Positions 1 through 8,573 of a DNA stretch of 64,000 bases are shown in pieces. The position numbers and the translations under genes are program-made. Each line of letters opens with the position of its first letter. Within the stretch, counting starts at the first letter, position 1. The notes beneath the pieces are model-generated. The model was not told where the DNA came from, searched no databases, and saw nothing but the letters and a program-made list of their open reading frames with translations. Source of the stretch: Joostella atrarenae. GTDB taxonomy: Bacteria; Bacteroidota; Bacteroidia; Flavobacteriales; Flavobacteriaceae. The stretch is taken from assembly GCF_021764745.1 (NCBI RefSeq), contig NZ_JAETXX010000010.1, positions 62,001 through 126,000 of the forward strand, written 5' to 3'.

Positions 1-2
1 AA

Positions 3-242
3 GATCATACTAATCAAGAGAATATTGTTAGAAACAGCTCATTACCATATACAATTGTTCGTCCTGTAGGTTTGAAAGAAGAAACCTCAAGAGAAGTAAG
101 TTATGTTGCTTTAGAAAAAGGACGTGTTCCTACAGATCGTATTTATAGATCAGACGTAGCTCATTTTATTATAGATAATATTGAGAATCCTGAATATATA
201 GGAAAAGCATTTACTTTATGTACTGTTCCAAAAAAGGCTTAA
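3..242 (+). CDS. C-terminal part of an SDR-like NAD(P)-binding protein (5' end outside window)
   Basis: An open frame runs in from the window edge and stops with TAA at 240-242, giving the last 79 residues. The motif 'LPYTIVRPVGL' followed by 'RSDVAHFIIDNIENP' is typical of the C-terminal half of atypical short-chain dehydrogenases (NmrA/SDR_a5-like NAD(P)-binding proteins), where it closes the nucleotide-binding fold. The catalytic and Rossmann parts lie outside the window, so the substrate cannot be inferred. The gene is convergent with the ABC transporter, with one base between the two stop codons and no hairpin terminator. Confidence 0.75.
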   Translation, partial: DHTNQENIVRNSSLPYTIVRPVGLKEETSREVSYVALEKGRVPTDRIYRSDVAHFIIDNIENPEYIGKAFTLCTVPKKA

Positions 243-243
243 T

Positions 244-2082
244 CTATTTGTAGCCAGAAGCCTGTAAGTCGAATAATTCTGAATAAAGTTTATTGTTTTC
301 CATAAGCGCTTCATGCGTTCCAATTTCCAACACATTTCCGTCTTTCAAAACCAAAATAGTGTCTGCCATTCTCACGGTGCTAAATCTATGAGAGATAATT
401 ATACTTGTCTTTCCTTTAGTAAGTCCTATAAATCGTTCAAAGACATTAAATTCTGCCTTAGCATCAAGGGCTGAGGTTGGCTCATCTAAGATTAAAACAG
501 CGGCATCTTTCATATATGCTCTTGCTAGTGCAATTTTTTGCCACTGTCCACCAGATAACTCCTGACCTTTATTGAAGCGTTTTCCTAACTGCTGATCAAA
601 CCCTTTTTTTAATTCACTAACCACTTCAGAAGCTAAACTCTGTTCCGCAGCTTTCTTTATCCGATCAATGTTTTCAATCTCATCGATTTTACCAACAGCA
701 ATATTTTCTTTTACTGTAAATTCATATTTAAAGAAATCTTGAAAAATCACACCAAATATCTTCTGATATTCATCTTTATTGAATTTTTTGATATCAATCC
801 CATCCAAATAAATAGTTCCAGATGTAGGTTCATAAAAGCGTAAGAATAATTTTATTAGGGTTGTTTTTCCAGCACCATTCTGACCAACAAAAGCCATTTT
901 TTCTCCCGCTTTAAGCTTAAAAGAAATTCCTTTTAGCGTATACTCTGTATTTCCTGGATATTTAAAAGTTACATTTTCAACAGTAAAACCGTCTTTAATT
1001 TCCTTAGGAAAAGGAATTTCTGCCTCTGTACTTTTTTTAATCTTTAAATCAATGAAGTCGAAATAGTCTTTTAAATACAATGCACTTTGTGAGATTCTAG
1101 TAAATCTTGTGAAGAAACCTTGTAGATTAGTTCTTAGTCTATTAAAGGATCCACTTAAGAAAGTGAGCTCTCCAATAGTAATTACCCCAGTTAAAACACG
1201 ATAAATAATAAGTACAAATGCAGCATAGTAAGATAATACACCAAGGAGATTAAAAAGTGCGCCGTATGTACTTCTTTTTAAAGCAATGTTTTTATTTAAA
1301 AGGTAATACTCGTCAGAAAGGACTTTAAATCTTTTGGCCACATAATCTGTTAATCCAAAAAGTTTAATTTCTTTGGCTGTTTTATCATTCGCTCCAACAT
1401 ATCTTAAATAATCTAATTCCCTGCGTTCGGAAGTCCAACTTCTAGCTAGCGAATAACTTTGGGAACTAAATTTAATTTCATTTATAAAAGAAGGTATGAT
1501 ACTAAGCACTAAAATAACAATAAGAATGGGTTCAAAGTAGATAAGACCAGCAATTAAAGAAATCATGCTGATTATACTTTGGACTTGAGTCAGGATATTA
1601 GACATGAGGTTTACTCGACTCGTTGTCTGCGTTCTTGCTCTTTCTAATTTGTCATAGAATTCTGGGTCTTCGAGTTGACTAATTTCAATTTCGTTTGTTT
1701 TTTTTATAATAGTAACCGAAGATTTATTAGCATATAAGTCGCCTAGCAAACTGTCTGTTAATGTAATTAATCTACTTATTAAGTCAGAAAGGATAGCCAC
1801 CGTTAATTCTAAAGCTACATATTTCCATAATAGGGTGTAGTCTTTGTCTGGAGTGTTTATTTGGAGAATAATTTCATCTATAATAAGTTTTCCAACCCAT
1901 AATAAGATTACTGGAGAAAATGCATTTAAAAGTCTTGCGGAGGTATTTATGACATACATCGACCTATGCGTTTTCCATATTTCTGATAGAAATCTAGGGA
2001 TATATTTAAAGGCAGCAAAAGAATCTCTAAGAGAGGTTTTTTCCTTTTTCTTTTCTTTTAAGGATTGTAGTTTTCTAACCAA
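244..2082 (-). CDS. ABC transporter, fused permease and ATP-binding protein (exporter type)
   Basis: This is a 612-aa half-transporter. The membrane domain (about residues 40-330) has hydrophobic segments near 52-70, 88-108, 165-200 and 275-315. The nucleotide-binding domain starts near 366, with Walker A 'GQNGAGKTT' (400-408), signature 'LSGGQ' (509-513), Walker B 'VLILDE' (529-534) and the H-loop in 'IIISHRFSTVR'. It is a type IV (exporter-fold) ABC protein that should work as a dimer in the inner membrane, driving export of a lipid, peptide or drug-like compound by ATP hydrolysis. The NBD is closest in feel to the MsbA/LmrA class, but the substrate is unknown. It appears to be transcribed alone, with about 100 bp of AT-rich sequence upstream. 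Confidence 0.9.
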   Translation of the reverse strand: MVRKLQSLKEKKKEKTSLRDSFAAFKYIPRFLSEIWKTHRSMYVINTSARLLNAFSPVILLWVGKLIIDEIILQINTPDKDYTLLWKYVALELTVAILSDLISRLITLTDSLLGDLYANKSSVTIIKKTNEIEISQLEDPEFYDKLERARTQTTSRVNLMSNILTQVQSIISMISLIAGLIYFEPILIVILVLSIIPSFINEIKFSSQSYSLARSWTSERRELDYLRYVGANDKTAKEIKLFGLTDYVAKRFKVLSDEYYLLNKNIALKRSTYGALFNLLGVLSYYAAFVLIIYRVLTGVITIGELTFLSGSFNRLRTNLQGFFTRFTRISQSALYLKDYFDFIDLKIKKSTEAEIPFPKEIKDGFTVENVTFKYPGNTEYTLKGISFKLKAGEKMAFVGQNGAGKTTLIKLFLRFYEPTSGTIYLDGIDIKKFNKDEYQKIFGVIFQDFFKYEFTVKENIAVGKIDEIENIDRIKKAAEQSLASEVVSELKKGFDQQLGKRFNKGQELSGGQWQKIALARAYMKDAAVLILDEPTSALDAKAEFNVFERFIGLTKGKTSIIISHRFSTVRMADTILVLKDGNVLEIGTHEALMENNKLYSELFDLQASGYK

Positions 2083-2182
2083 TTTTTATTTTTTATACTT
2101 TATGAGTTTACCTCTAGCGTGGTAATAATTATACTTTATATCTAATATTAAAAATAGGAAATGTATTTTTAAATGATCCCAT

Positions 2183-2212
2183 AAAAAAAGCCTCGCACAT
2201 GCGAGGCTTTTT
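2183..2212 (-). terminator. Rho-independent terminator after the Nif3/coiled-coil operon
   Basis: A perfect stem (AAAAAGCCTCGC / GCGAGGCTTTTT) with a 4-nt ACAT loop is flanked by A and T runs, so it can act in both directions. It lies 18 bp past the stop of the minus-strand coiled-coil gene. Confidence 0.9.
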
Positions 2213-2230
2213 AATGAAAATATTATGAGC

Positions 2231-3010
2231 TTAAATTGAAGCGAAAAGAGCTTCCATTTTTTGCTTTTCTTCTTCAGCAAGTGTAGGATCAACTAAAATT
2301 CTACCACTGTGCTCATCAGTAATAATTTTTTTACGAGAAGCAATTTCCATCTGTACTTGAGGTGGGATTGTGAAGAAAGATCCTCCAGAAGCTCCACGCT
2401 CGATAGCAACTACTGCTAAACCATTCTTAACATTCTCGCGAATTCTTTTATAAGCTGAAAGAAGTCTTGGCTCGATAAGGTCTTCATAAGAAAGACTCTT
2501 GTCCATTAAAGTTTTTTCTTCTTTTTCAGTTTCTTTAAGAATATCATCAAGTTCTCCTTTTTTGTGCTTTAAGTGGCTTTCTCTTTCAGCTAAACGTTCT
2601 TTAGATTGATTGATAACCTCTTTCTTTTGCTCAATTTGAACTTTGAATTCTCTAATGTGCTTTTCAGCTAATTCAATTTCTAATTCTTGGAACTCAATCT
2701 CTTTAGATAAAGAGTTGAACTCTCTGTTATTACGAACATTTTTTTGTTGCTCGTTGTATTTCTTAATAGAACTTTTAGATTCCTCGATTAGATTCTTCTT
2801 AGCAGAAATCTCTTGAGTTATTTCTTCAAGGCTCCCGTTGAGTTTATCCATACGTGTTCTTAAGCCTTCTACTTCATCTTCTAGGTCTTCTACCTCTAAA
2901 GGTAATTCACCACGAACATTTCTAATTTCATCGATTCTAGAATCGATAAGCTGCAAGTCGTATAAGGTTCTTAACTTTTCTTCTACTGTTGCTTCTATTT
3001 TTTTTGCCAT
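2231..3010 (-). CDS. Coiled-coil protein of the 'C4-type zinc ribbon' family with a degenerate ribbon
   Basis: This 259-aa protein is mostly a long charged coiled coil (about residues 35-180, heptads rich in E, K and L). It ends in a small globular tail (204-243) that matches the zf-RING_7/CdsZ-type zinc ribbon in layout: 'SFFTIPPQV' followed by 'SGRILV'. In the usual family the ribbon has two Cys-x2-Cys pairs. Here the corresponding positions read 'GASGGS' and 'TDEHSG', so no cysteine remains and zinc binding is unlikely. It sits 5 bp downstream of nif3, a pairing common in bacteria, so the two are probably one operon. A structural or RNA/ribosome-related role has been suggested for relatives, but none is shown here. 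Confidence 0.8.
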   Translation of the reverse strand: MAKKIEATVEEKLRTLYDLQLIDSRIDEIRNVRGELPLEVEDLEDEVEGLRTRMDKLNGSLEEITQEISAKKNLIEESKSSIKKYNEQQKNVRNNREFNSLSKEIEFQELEIELAEKHIREFKVQIEQKKEVINQSKERLAERESHLKHKKGELDDILKETEKEEKTLMDKSLSYEDLIEPRLLSAYKRIRENVKNGLAVVAIERGASGGSFFTIPPQVQMEIASRKKIITDEHSGRILVDPTLAEEEKQKMEALFASI

Positions 3011-3015
3011 ATTAC

Positions 3016-4110
3016 TTATAAATACTTGACGGGATTTGTATTACAAACTGATAAAACGATTGCAAAATTAGTGATTTTTTTCGTAAGATACTCAACTAAA
3101 AGATCTTTTGTGTATTGTTCTGTTTCATAATGGCCAATATCTGCTATAATTATCTTATTTTCAGCCTTATAAAAGTCGTGGTATTTCACGTCTCCAGTAA
3201 TATAAATATCAGCACCAGCAGCAATAGCATTAGGTATTGCAAACGCGCCGCTACCACCTAGAACAGCCACTTTTTTTATTTTTTTATTTAATAACTCTGA
3301 GTGTCTTACACATCCAGTTTGCATACGTTCTTTTACGAATTTAAGAAATTCTATTGGATTTTGAGCAGTTTCTAGTTCTGCAATCATCCCAATACCAATA
3401 TGTTGGTTGGTATTTTCGAGACTTGTTACTTCATAAGCAACTTCTTCATAGGGATGATTATTGAATAGCACTTTTAATAAAGCTCCTTCTTTATGCTTCG
3501 GAAAAGTGATTCCTATTTGAGTCTCTTCCTCATAATGAGTAGTTCCTTTTGTGCCAACAACAGGGTTAGAGGCTTCGTTTCCTTTAAAACTTCCTGTACC
3601 TTTAATATTAAAACTACATTCTTCATAATTACCAATAGTACCTCCGCCTGCTTCGAATAATGCTTTTCGTAACGCTTCTGCATTTTTGTTAGGAACAAAA
3701 GTGACTAGTTTTTTTATGGTGTCTTTCTGCGGAATAAGAACTTTTTTGTTTTTTAACCCTAAAACATCACATATTTTAGCATTTACACCTACAAAACTAT
3801 TGTCTAAAGCGGTATGAGGCGAGTAAATAGCAATATTGTTTTTTATGGCTTTTAGAACGACACGCTCTACATAACTTTTACCAGTAATCTTTTTTAGTCC
3901 ACCAAATATAATAGGATGAAAGCTTACAATAAGATTACATTTTTTCTCGATAGCTTCATCTACAACAGCCTCTAAGGTGTCTAAACATACCAAAACGCCA
4001 GTTAGATTTTCATTTTTATCACCAACTAATAGGCCAACATTGTCAAAATCTTCCGCATAGGAAAGTGGTGCTATTTCTTCAATGATATTAATTACATCTT
4101 TAATAAGCAT
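3016..4110 (-). CDS. Nif3-like dinuclear metal centre hexameric protein
   Basis: Nif3/DUF34 family protein of 364 aa from the chosen start. The N-terminal half holds 'DNVGLLVGD' and 'SFHPIIFGG' and the C-terminal half 'ITGDVKYHDF' and 'DIGHYETEQ'. The paired His and Asp residues in these segments are the known dinuclear metal ligands. Between the halves (about residues 120-230) lies the CutA-like insert seen in the YqfO/YbgI-long subgroup. An ATG at 4128 in frame is unlikely to be the start, because the -7 promoter box covers 4126-4133. The ATG at 4110 ('MLIKDVINII') matches family starts. The family is often annotated as GTP cyclohydrolase I type 2, but the physiological substrate is unsettled. 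Confidence 0.9.
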   Translation of the reverse strand: MLIKDVINIIEEIAPLSYAEDFDNVGLLVGDKNENLTGVLVCLDTLEAVVDEAIEKKCNLIVSFHPIIFGGLKKITGKSYVERVVLKAIKNNIAIYSPHTALDNSFVGVNAKICDVLGLKNKKVLIPQKDTIKKLVTFVPNKNAEALRKALFEAGGGTIGNYEECSFNIKGTGSFKGNEASNPVVGTKGTTHYEEETQIGITFPKHKEGALLKVLFNNHPYEEVAYEVTSLENTNQHIGIGMIAELETAQNPIEFLKFVKERMQTGCVRHSELLNKKIKKVAVLGGSGAFAIPNAIAAGADIYITGDVKYHDFYKAENKIIIADIGHYETEQYTKDLLVEYLTKKITNFAIVLSVCNTNPVKYL

Positions 4111-4125
4111 ACGATCATTTTTTTT

Positions 4126-4133
4126 CAAAGATA
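4126..4133 (-). promoter_or_regulatory. Promoter -7 element of the nif3 operon
   Basis: On the minus strand this reads TATCTTTG, an exact match to the Bacteroidota -7 consensus TANNTTTG. Transcription should begin roughly 5-8 nt downstream, leaving a very short leader before the ATG at 4110 and excluding the upstream in-frame ATG. No clear -33 TTTG was seen. Confidence 0.6.
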
Positions 4134-4154
4134 AAATATTCTAATTTCGCTTAT

Positions 4155-5153
4155 ATGCGAAGATGGAGAAAATTGCTCTTACCATTCTCATGGATCTATG
4201 GAGCTATAATATTTGTACGGAATTACTTATTTGATATTCAGTTTTTCAAATCAGCGGAATATCAGTTCCCTGTTATTTGCATCGGGAATCTTAGTGTAGG
4301 AGGAACTGGAAAAACTCCGATGACAGAATATGTTTCGCAACTTCTTAAAGATACATTTAAAACAGCAATATTAAGTAGGGGATATAAAAGAGCAACCAAG
4401 GGTTTTGTTTTAGCAACAGATAAGGCTACCGTAGAAAGCATTGGAGATGAACCTTTTCAATATCATAATAAATTAAAAGATGTTACTGTAGCTGTAGATG
4501 AAGATAGGCAACATGGTATTTTGAGTTTGAAGGAAGCTATAAATCCCGAGGTAATTATATTGGATGATGCCTTTCAGCATCGTAAAGTTAAAGCTGGATT
4601 AAATATCCTTTTAACAATGTACGGCGACCTTTATCCTGATGATCTGCTTCTTCCAGCAGGTAATTTACGCGATTTAAAAGGACAGGCCAAGCGAGCAGAA
4701 ATCATTGTGGTAACAAAATGCCCAAGTGATTTATCGAAGAATAGGCAAGTAGAAATTATTAATAAGTTGAAGGTAGCGGCAAGTCAAAAAGTGTTTTTTG
4801 CAACAATTTCATACAAAGAAAAAGTGTTATCTAATAAGGAGTCTATTCTTTTAGAGGAATTAAAGAACAAGAATGTGACGCTGGTAACTGGAATTGCAAA
4901 TCCAGAACCGCTTTTAATTCATTTAAAGGAACAAGGAATTAATTTTGACCACCATAAATTCCCTGATCACCATAATTTTTCTACTTCAGAAATTGAAATG
5001 TTTAAAACGAAAGACTTTATTCTTACTACTGAAAAGGATTTTGTGAGGCTAGAAAAGCATCTTTCAAATGTATATTGTCTTCCAATTGAAACTAAATTTA
5101 TAAACAATAAGGAAGGCTTTGATGCTTCTATCTTAGCATTTTCTGGTGAGTAA
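4155..5153 (+). CDS. lpxK: Tetraacyldisaccharide 4'-kinase
   Basis: LpxK (332 aa) phosphorylates the 4' position of tetraacyldisaccharide-1-phosphate to form lipid IVA, at the inner face of the inner membrane. An N-terminal hydrophobic anchor (about 10-25) precedes the Walker A segment 'GNLSVGGTGKTP' (44-55). 'ILDDAFQHR' carries the Asp/His pair typical of the family, and 'PDHHNF' and 'TTEKDFVRL' follow near the C-terminus. Length is normal. It starts 44 bp from the divergent nif3 start and ends 2 bp from the stop of the convergent histidine kinase, with no terminator between. Other lpx genes are not in the window. Confidence 0.95.
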   Translation: MRRWRKLLLPFSWIYGAIIFVRNYLFDIQFFKSAEYQFPVICIGNLSVGGTGKTPMTEYVSQLLKDTFKTAILSRGYKRATKGFVLATDKATVESIGDEPFQYHNKLKDVTVAVDEDRQHGILSLKEAINPEVIILDDAFQHRKVKAGLNILLTMYGDLYPDDLLLPAGNLRDLKGQAKRAEIIVVTKCPSDLSKNRQVEIINKLKVAASQKVFFATISYKEKVLSNKESILLEELKNKNVTLVTGIANPEPLLIHLKEQGINFDHHKFPDHHNFSTSEIEMFKTKDFILTTEKDFVRLEKHLSNVYCLPIETKFINNKEGFDASILAFSGE

Positions 5154-5155
5154 AA

Positions 5156-7348
5156 TTAAACTCTGCTACTAGATTTTAAAATTGAGTTCCCTATTATTTT
5201 ATAGAATAAATCAGGTTTAAATGGCTTTGTAATTACATCATTGCAACCAGCTGCAAAGAAATCGTCTGTACTTTCGTCTATCGTAAGTGCGGTTAATGCT
5301 ATTATAGGAATGGCGCGATCAAAAGTTCGAATTTCTTCTGTAGCTTTCAAGCCGCTAATTCCAGGCATATGGATATCCATTAAGATGAGGTCGTAGTTGT
5401 TCTCTTTAGCGAGTTTAACTGCGTCATAACCATTGTCGGCAACATCACAGGTGATTCCTTTTTTGGCTAACATTTTCTTAGTGATAACCTGGTTGATTTT
5501 ATTGTCTTCAACTACTAAGAAATATAAATCTTTCAGAATAGCTTCTTCTAGTTCTTCGGTTTCTTCTTCAATAATTTCTGAAGGCTCAGGTAATAAGAAA
5601 TCTAGATCGAAATAGAAAGAGCTTCCCATTCCGATTTCACTTTTCACATTAATATCACTATCAAACATGCTTAGTAAGCTCCTTACAATTGTTAGTCCAA
5701 GTCCCGTTCCTCCATATTTTCTATTTATTTGGATGGAACCTTGCGAGAAACTTTCAAATATGTTTTTCTGCATCTCCTCAGAAATTCCTATTCCTTCATC
5801 ATTAACTTCAAAATGAACTTTATAGATGTCTTGTTGTGAACTGATGAGTTTTACATTAACGATTACTTTTCCATTTTCAGTAAACTTAAGGGCGTTTCCA
5901 ACAAGGTTAATTAATATTTGAGATAGTTTTAATGGGTCCCCAATTAATTTTCGAGGAACGTTTTCATCAATATTTAAAATGATGGTATTCTTATTCTCTT
6001 TTGCTGTTTGCTTGAGTGAATAAACAACATCTTCAAGAGTTTTATTGATGTCGAAAATCAGTTTTTCAGCAATTAATTTATTAGCATCAATTTTATTGAT
6101 TTGAAGGATGTCATTTATAAAGTCTAAAAGGTATTCACCAGAAAACTTTAAAGATTTTAGGTGTTCTTTCTGACTGTCTTTTGGATTTTCTTCTAACAAT
6201 AAATGTGTTAACCCAGTAACAGCATATAATGGTGTTCTCAATTCATGGCTAACAGTAGATAAAAACTGACCTTTAGCGCGCATCGCTCTTTCAGCTTCTT
6301 CTTTTGCTAGTTGTAATTCTTTATTCTTCTTTAAAAGAAGGTCGTTTGTTTTAAATTTTATTTGATTATTTCTATATAATGAAATGGTCAATAATGAGAT
6401 TATTATCAAAAGTGCAGAGCTAAGAACAGAAGTTAACTTAGAGATATTTACTTTTTGCTGTTGCTCAATCTCATCCTGGCTCATTCTTGCAATTACATTG
6501 TTTAAGAACTTCGCCTCATTTGTGTATGCTGCCTCATTTTGTTTTCTTACAATATCAGGTCCAAAATATTTTAAACGAATACTATCCGCTTTTTTGTAAT
6601 AAAGTAAAGCGGCGTAATAATCTCCTTTGTTACTTGCTATTCGGTTCTTTAATAAATTGGTGCCGAGTAATATTTCTGGGAAATTATGTCGTGCAGCTGT
6701 TCTTAAAACATTATCTAAAAGTATTTCTGCACTTTGAATATTGTCACCATCGGCATAAATTTTTGCTAGTGTAAGTTGTGTAGCAGCAGATAAGTATTCT
6801 TTTTCATATTTATGATCTGGAGGGATCATTTTTTGGAAAATAGTCTTGGCTTTACCTGTTTCTCCTAATTCGGTGTAGATAAGTCCTTGATAAAAGAGAA
6901 CAGTATTTAAAAGACTTGTGTTTTTGTAATCTAAAACTTCTAAAGATTCACTTATAGAGGCATATGCTTTATCAGATTCTTTATTCTTAGCGTGTAAGTA
7001 ACCTTCTAAAATTGCTGTAAGAGCTCTCCCATTATTGTACTTATATAAATTTAGAACTTCTCGAGCTTCTTTTAAATAAATATCAGGATTTATAGGCTTC
7101 TCATATTGAATATTTAGTCGGGCAGAAAGGTTGTAGAAATCTACAATAGATTCAATGTTATCAGTACTTGCGGCAATCTGAAGGCCTTTTTCAATTTCTG
7201 ATAAAGCGATCTCATAATCACCATTATTTTTATGTTTGTATACGCGCTTAGTTATAGATTCAATACTGTCTTTAAAGACAATGCTGTCTTGTGCTGCCAT
7301 AGTATAGGGCAGCGTAAGTATAAAGATTAAGAGGGCTACAAAGCGCAT
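5156..7348 (-). CDS. Hybrid sensor histidine kinase/response regulator with periplasmic TPR domain
   Basis: This 730-aa protein has a signal peptide (1-19, ending 'MAAQ'), a TPR-type helical repeat region (about 30-290), one membrane helix (305-325) and a coiled-coil linker. HisKA has the phosphoacceptor His368 in 'STVSHELRTP'. HATPase_c carries 'DEGIGI' and 'GGTGLGLTIV'. The C-terminal receiver domain has 'VVEDNKIN', phosphoacceptor Asp658 in 'LMDIHMPG' and Lys in 'TKPF'. The arrangement suggests periplasmic sensing through TPRs and a phosphorelay from His368 to Asp658. No DNA-binding output domain or dedicated downstream regulator is encoded beside it, so its partner (an Hpt protein or regulator elsewhere) is unknown. 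It lies 30 bp downstream of gap on the same strand. Confidence 0.93.
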   Translation of the reverse strand: MRFVALLIFILTLPYTMAAQDSIVFKDSIESITKRVYKHKNNGDYEIALSEIEKGLQIAASTDNIESIVDFYNLSARLNIQYEKPINPDIYLKEAREVLNLYKYNNGRALTAILEGYLHAKNKESDKAYASISESLEVLDYKNTSLLNTVLFYQGLIYTELGETGKAKTIFQKMIPPDHKYEKEYLSAATQLTLAKIYADGDNIQSAEILLDNVLRTAARHNFPEILLGTNLLKNRIASNKGDYYAALLYYKKADSIRLKYFGPDIVRKQNEAAYTNEAKFLNNVIARMSQDEIEQQQKVNISKLTSVLSSALLIIISLLTISLYRNNQIKFKTNDLLLKKNKELQLAKEEAERAMRAKGQFLSTVSHELRTPLYAVTGLTHLLLEENPKDSQKEHLKSLKFSGEYLLDFINDILQINKIDANKLIAEKLIFDINKTLEDVVYSLKQTAKENKNTIILNIDENVPRKLIGDPLKLSQILINLVGNALKFTENGKVIVNVKLISSQQDIYKVHFEVNDEGIGISEEMQKNIFESFSQGSIQINRKYGGTGLGLTIVRSLLSMFDSDINVKSEIGMGSSFYFDLDFLLPEPSEIIEEETEELEEAILKDLYFLVVEDNKINQVITKKMLAKKGITCDVADNGYDAVKLAKENNYDLILMDIHMPGISGLKATEEIRTFDRAIPIIALTALTIDESTDDFFAAGCNDVITKPFKPDLFYKIIGNSILKSSSRV

Positions 7349-7378
7349 AATTACATAAGTGCTATGCAGTAAATATAA

Positions 7379-8380
7379 TTATTTCTGTTTAATAAGTTGA
7401 ATTAAATCGATAATCCGACTGCTATATCCGTATTCGTTATCATACCAACCAATTATTTTGATCATTTTACCAATAACCGAGGTCATTTGGGAATCAAACG
7501 TACAAGAATAAGGGTTGTTGATAATATCTACAGATACAATTGGATCTTCTGTGTATGCCAAGATATTTTTTAATGAACCTTCTGAAGCTTTTTTAAATGC
7601 TTCGTTAACTTCTTCAATAGAAGTTTCTTTACTTACATTAAATGTAATGTCTGTTAAAGATCCATCTGGAACGGGAACACGAATTCCACATCCTCCAATG
7701 GTTTTACTAAGCTCAGGAAAAATACCTGTTAAAGCTTTTGCAGCACCCGTTGTTGTAGGAACGATTGATTGTCCTGCGGCGCGAGCTCTTCGTAAATCGC
7801 GGTGAGGCTGATCGTGAAGACTTTGGTCTGAAGTGTAGGAGTGTACCGTGGTTATATAAGCCTGCTCAATTCCGCATAGCTCTTTTATAACCTTTATCAT
7901 CGGAGCTGCGTTATTGGTAGTGCAAGAAGCATTAGAAATAATGTCTTCACTTCCGTCCAGAATGCCTTCATTTACTCCTAAAACAACCATTTTTATAGAC
8001 TCATCATCAGGAGGAACAGATAAGATTACTTTTTTTGCTCCGCCAATAATATGATGCTGTAACTGATCTCTAGTTTTAAATTTTCCAGTGGCTTCAATTA
8101 CAATATCAACATTAAATGGTTGCCAATTGATAGAATTTAAAGTTTTACAATTCAGTAAAGGAAAAGAAGTGTTGTTTACAATAATATGATCTCTATCGTA
8201 TTGAACGTCTTCGTGTAAAACGCCATGAATACTGTCGTATTTTATTAAATGGCTTAAAGTTCTTGCGTCCGCAAGGTCGTTTATAGCAACTACTTCTAAT
8301 TCTGGATGATCTAAAAGTAATCTAAAAACTGTACGTCCTATTCTTCCAAAGCCATTAATGGCAATTCTTGTTTTTCCCAA
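7379..8380 (-). CDS. gap: Type I glyceraldehyde-3-phosphate dehydrogenase
   Basis: GAPDH (333 aa) oxidatively phosphorylates glyceraldehyde-3-phosphate with NAD in glycolysis, or acts in reverse in gluconeogenesis. Visible are the Rossmann motif 'INGFGRIGRTVFR' (8-20), 'AINDLAD' at the adenine-ribose site (suggesting NAD preference), catalytic Cys153 in 'SNASCTTN', and His180 in 'TTVHSYT'. The position four residues after the catalytic Cys is Asn157, where many GAPDHs have a second Cys ('CTTNCLAP'). Bacteroidota often carry more than one GAPDH, so this may be a paralogue with a specialised direction rather than the main glycolytic enzyme. Transcription is probably independent of lipA, about 190 bp upstream. 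Confidence 0.93.
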   Translation of the reverse strand: MGKTRIAINGFGRIGRTVFRLLLDHPELEVVAINDLADARTLSHLIKYDSIHGVLHEDVQYDRDHIIVNNTSFPLLNCKTLNSINWQPFNVDIVIEATGKFKTRDQLQHHIIGGAKKVILSVPPDDESIKMVVLGVNEGILDGSEDIISNASCTTNNAAPMIKVIKELCGIEQAYITTVHSYTSDQSLHDQPHRDLRRARAAGQSIVPTTTGAAKALTGIFPELSKTIGGCGIRVPVPDGSLTDITFNVSKETSIEEVNEAFKKASEGSLKNILAYTEDPIVSVDIINNPYSCTFDSQMTSVIGKMIKIIGWYDNEYGYSSRIIDLIQLIKQK

Positions 8381-8573
8381 AATTGTTTATTCTATCCCTG
8401 CAAAGGGTAAATTCCAAGATTTATATAATCTAGTGAATTTTAATTATTTTATAAAATATGTTATTACCGATATAATCATGTAAGGATTGATCTTTTAAAT
8501 CTAATCTTACATCTTATTTTAGATTGAAAATGTTTCAGATAAATTCTTTGACAATATTGTCTTTAAGAATTAT
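8381..8573. other. Intergenic region between lipA and gap, with a perfect 12-bp palindrome
   Basis: No gene was found in this AT-rich gap. It holds the palindrome GACAATATTGTC at 8550-8561, about 170 bp upstream of gap and just past the lipA stop. No strong terminator hairpin and no exact TANNTTTG box were found for gap. Confidence 0.4.

Noticed and set aside
2086-2292. Open frame on the minus strand (68 codons) over the terminator and the end of the coiled-coil gene
   Set aside because: It runs through a strong terminator hairpin and overlaps the end of a real gene in another frame; Lys/Leu/Phe/Ile-rich composition is that of AT-rich non-coding DNA.
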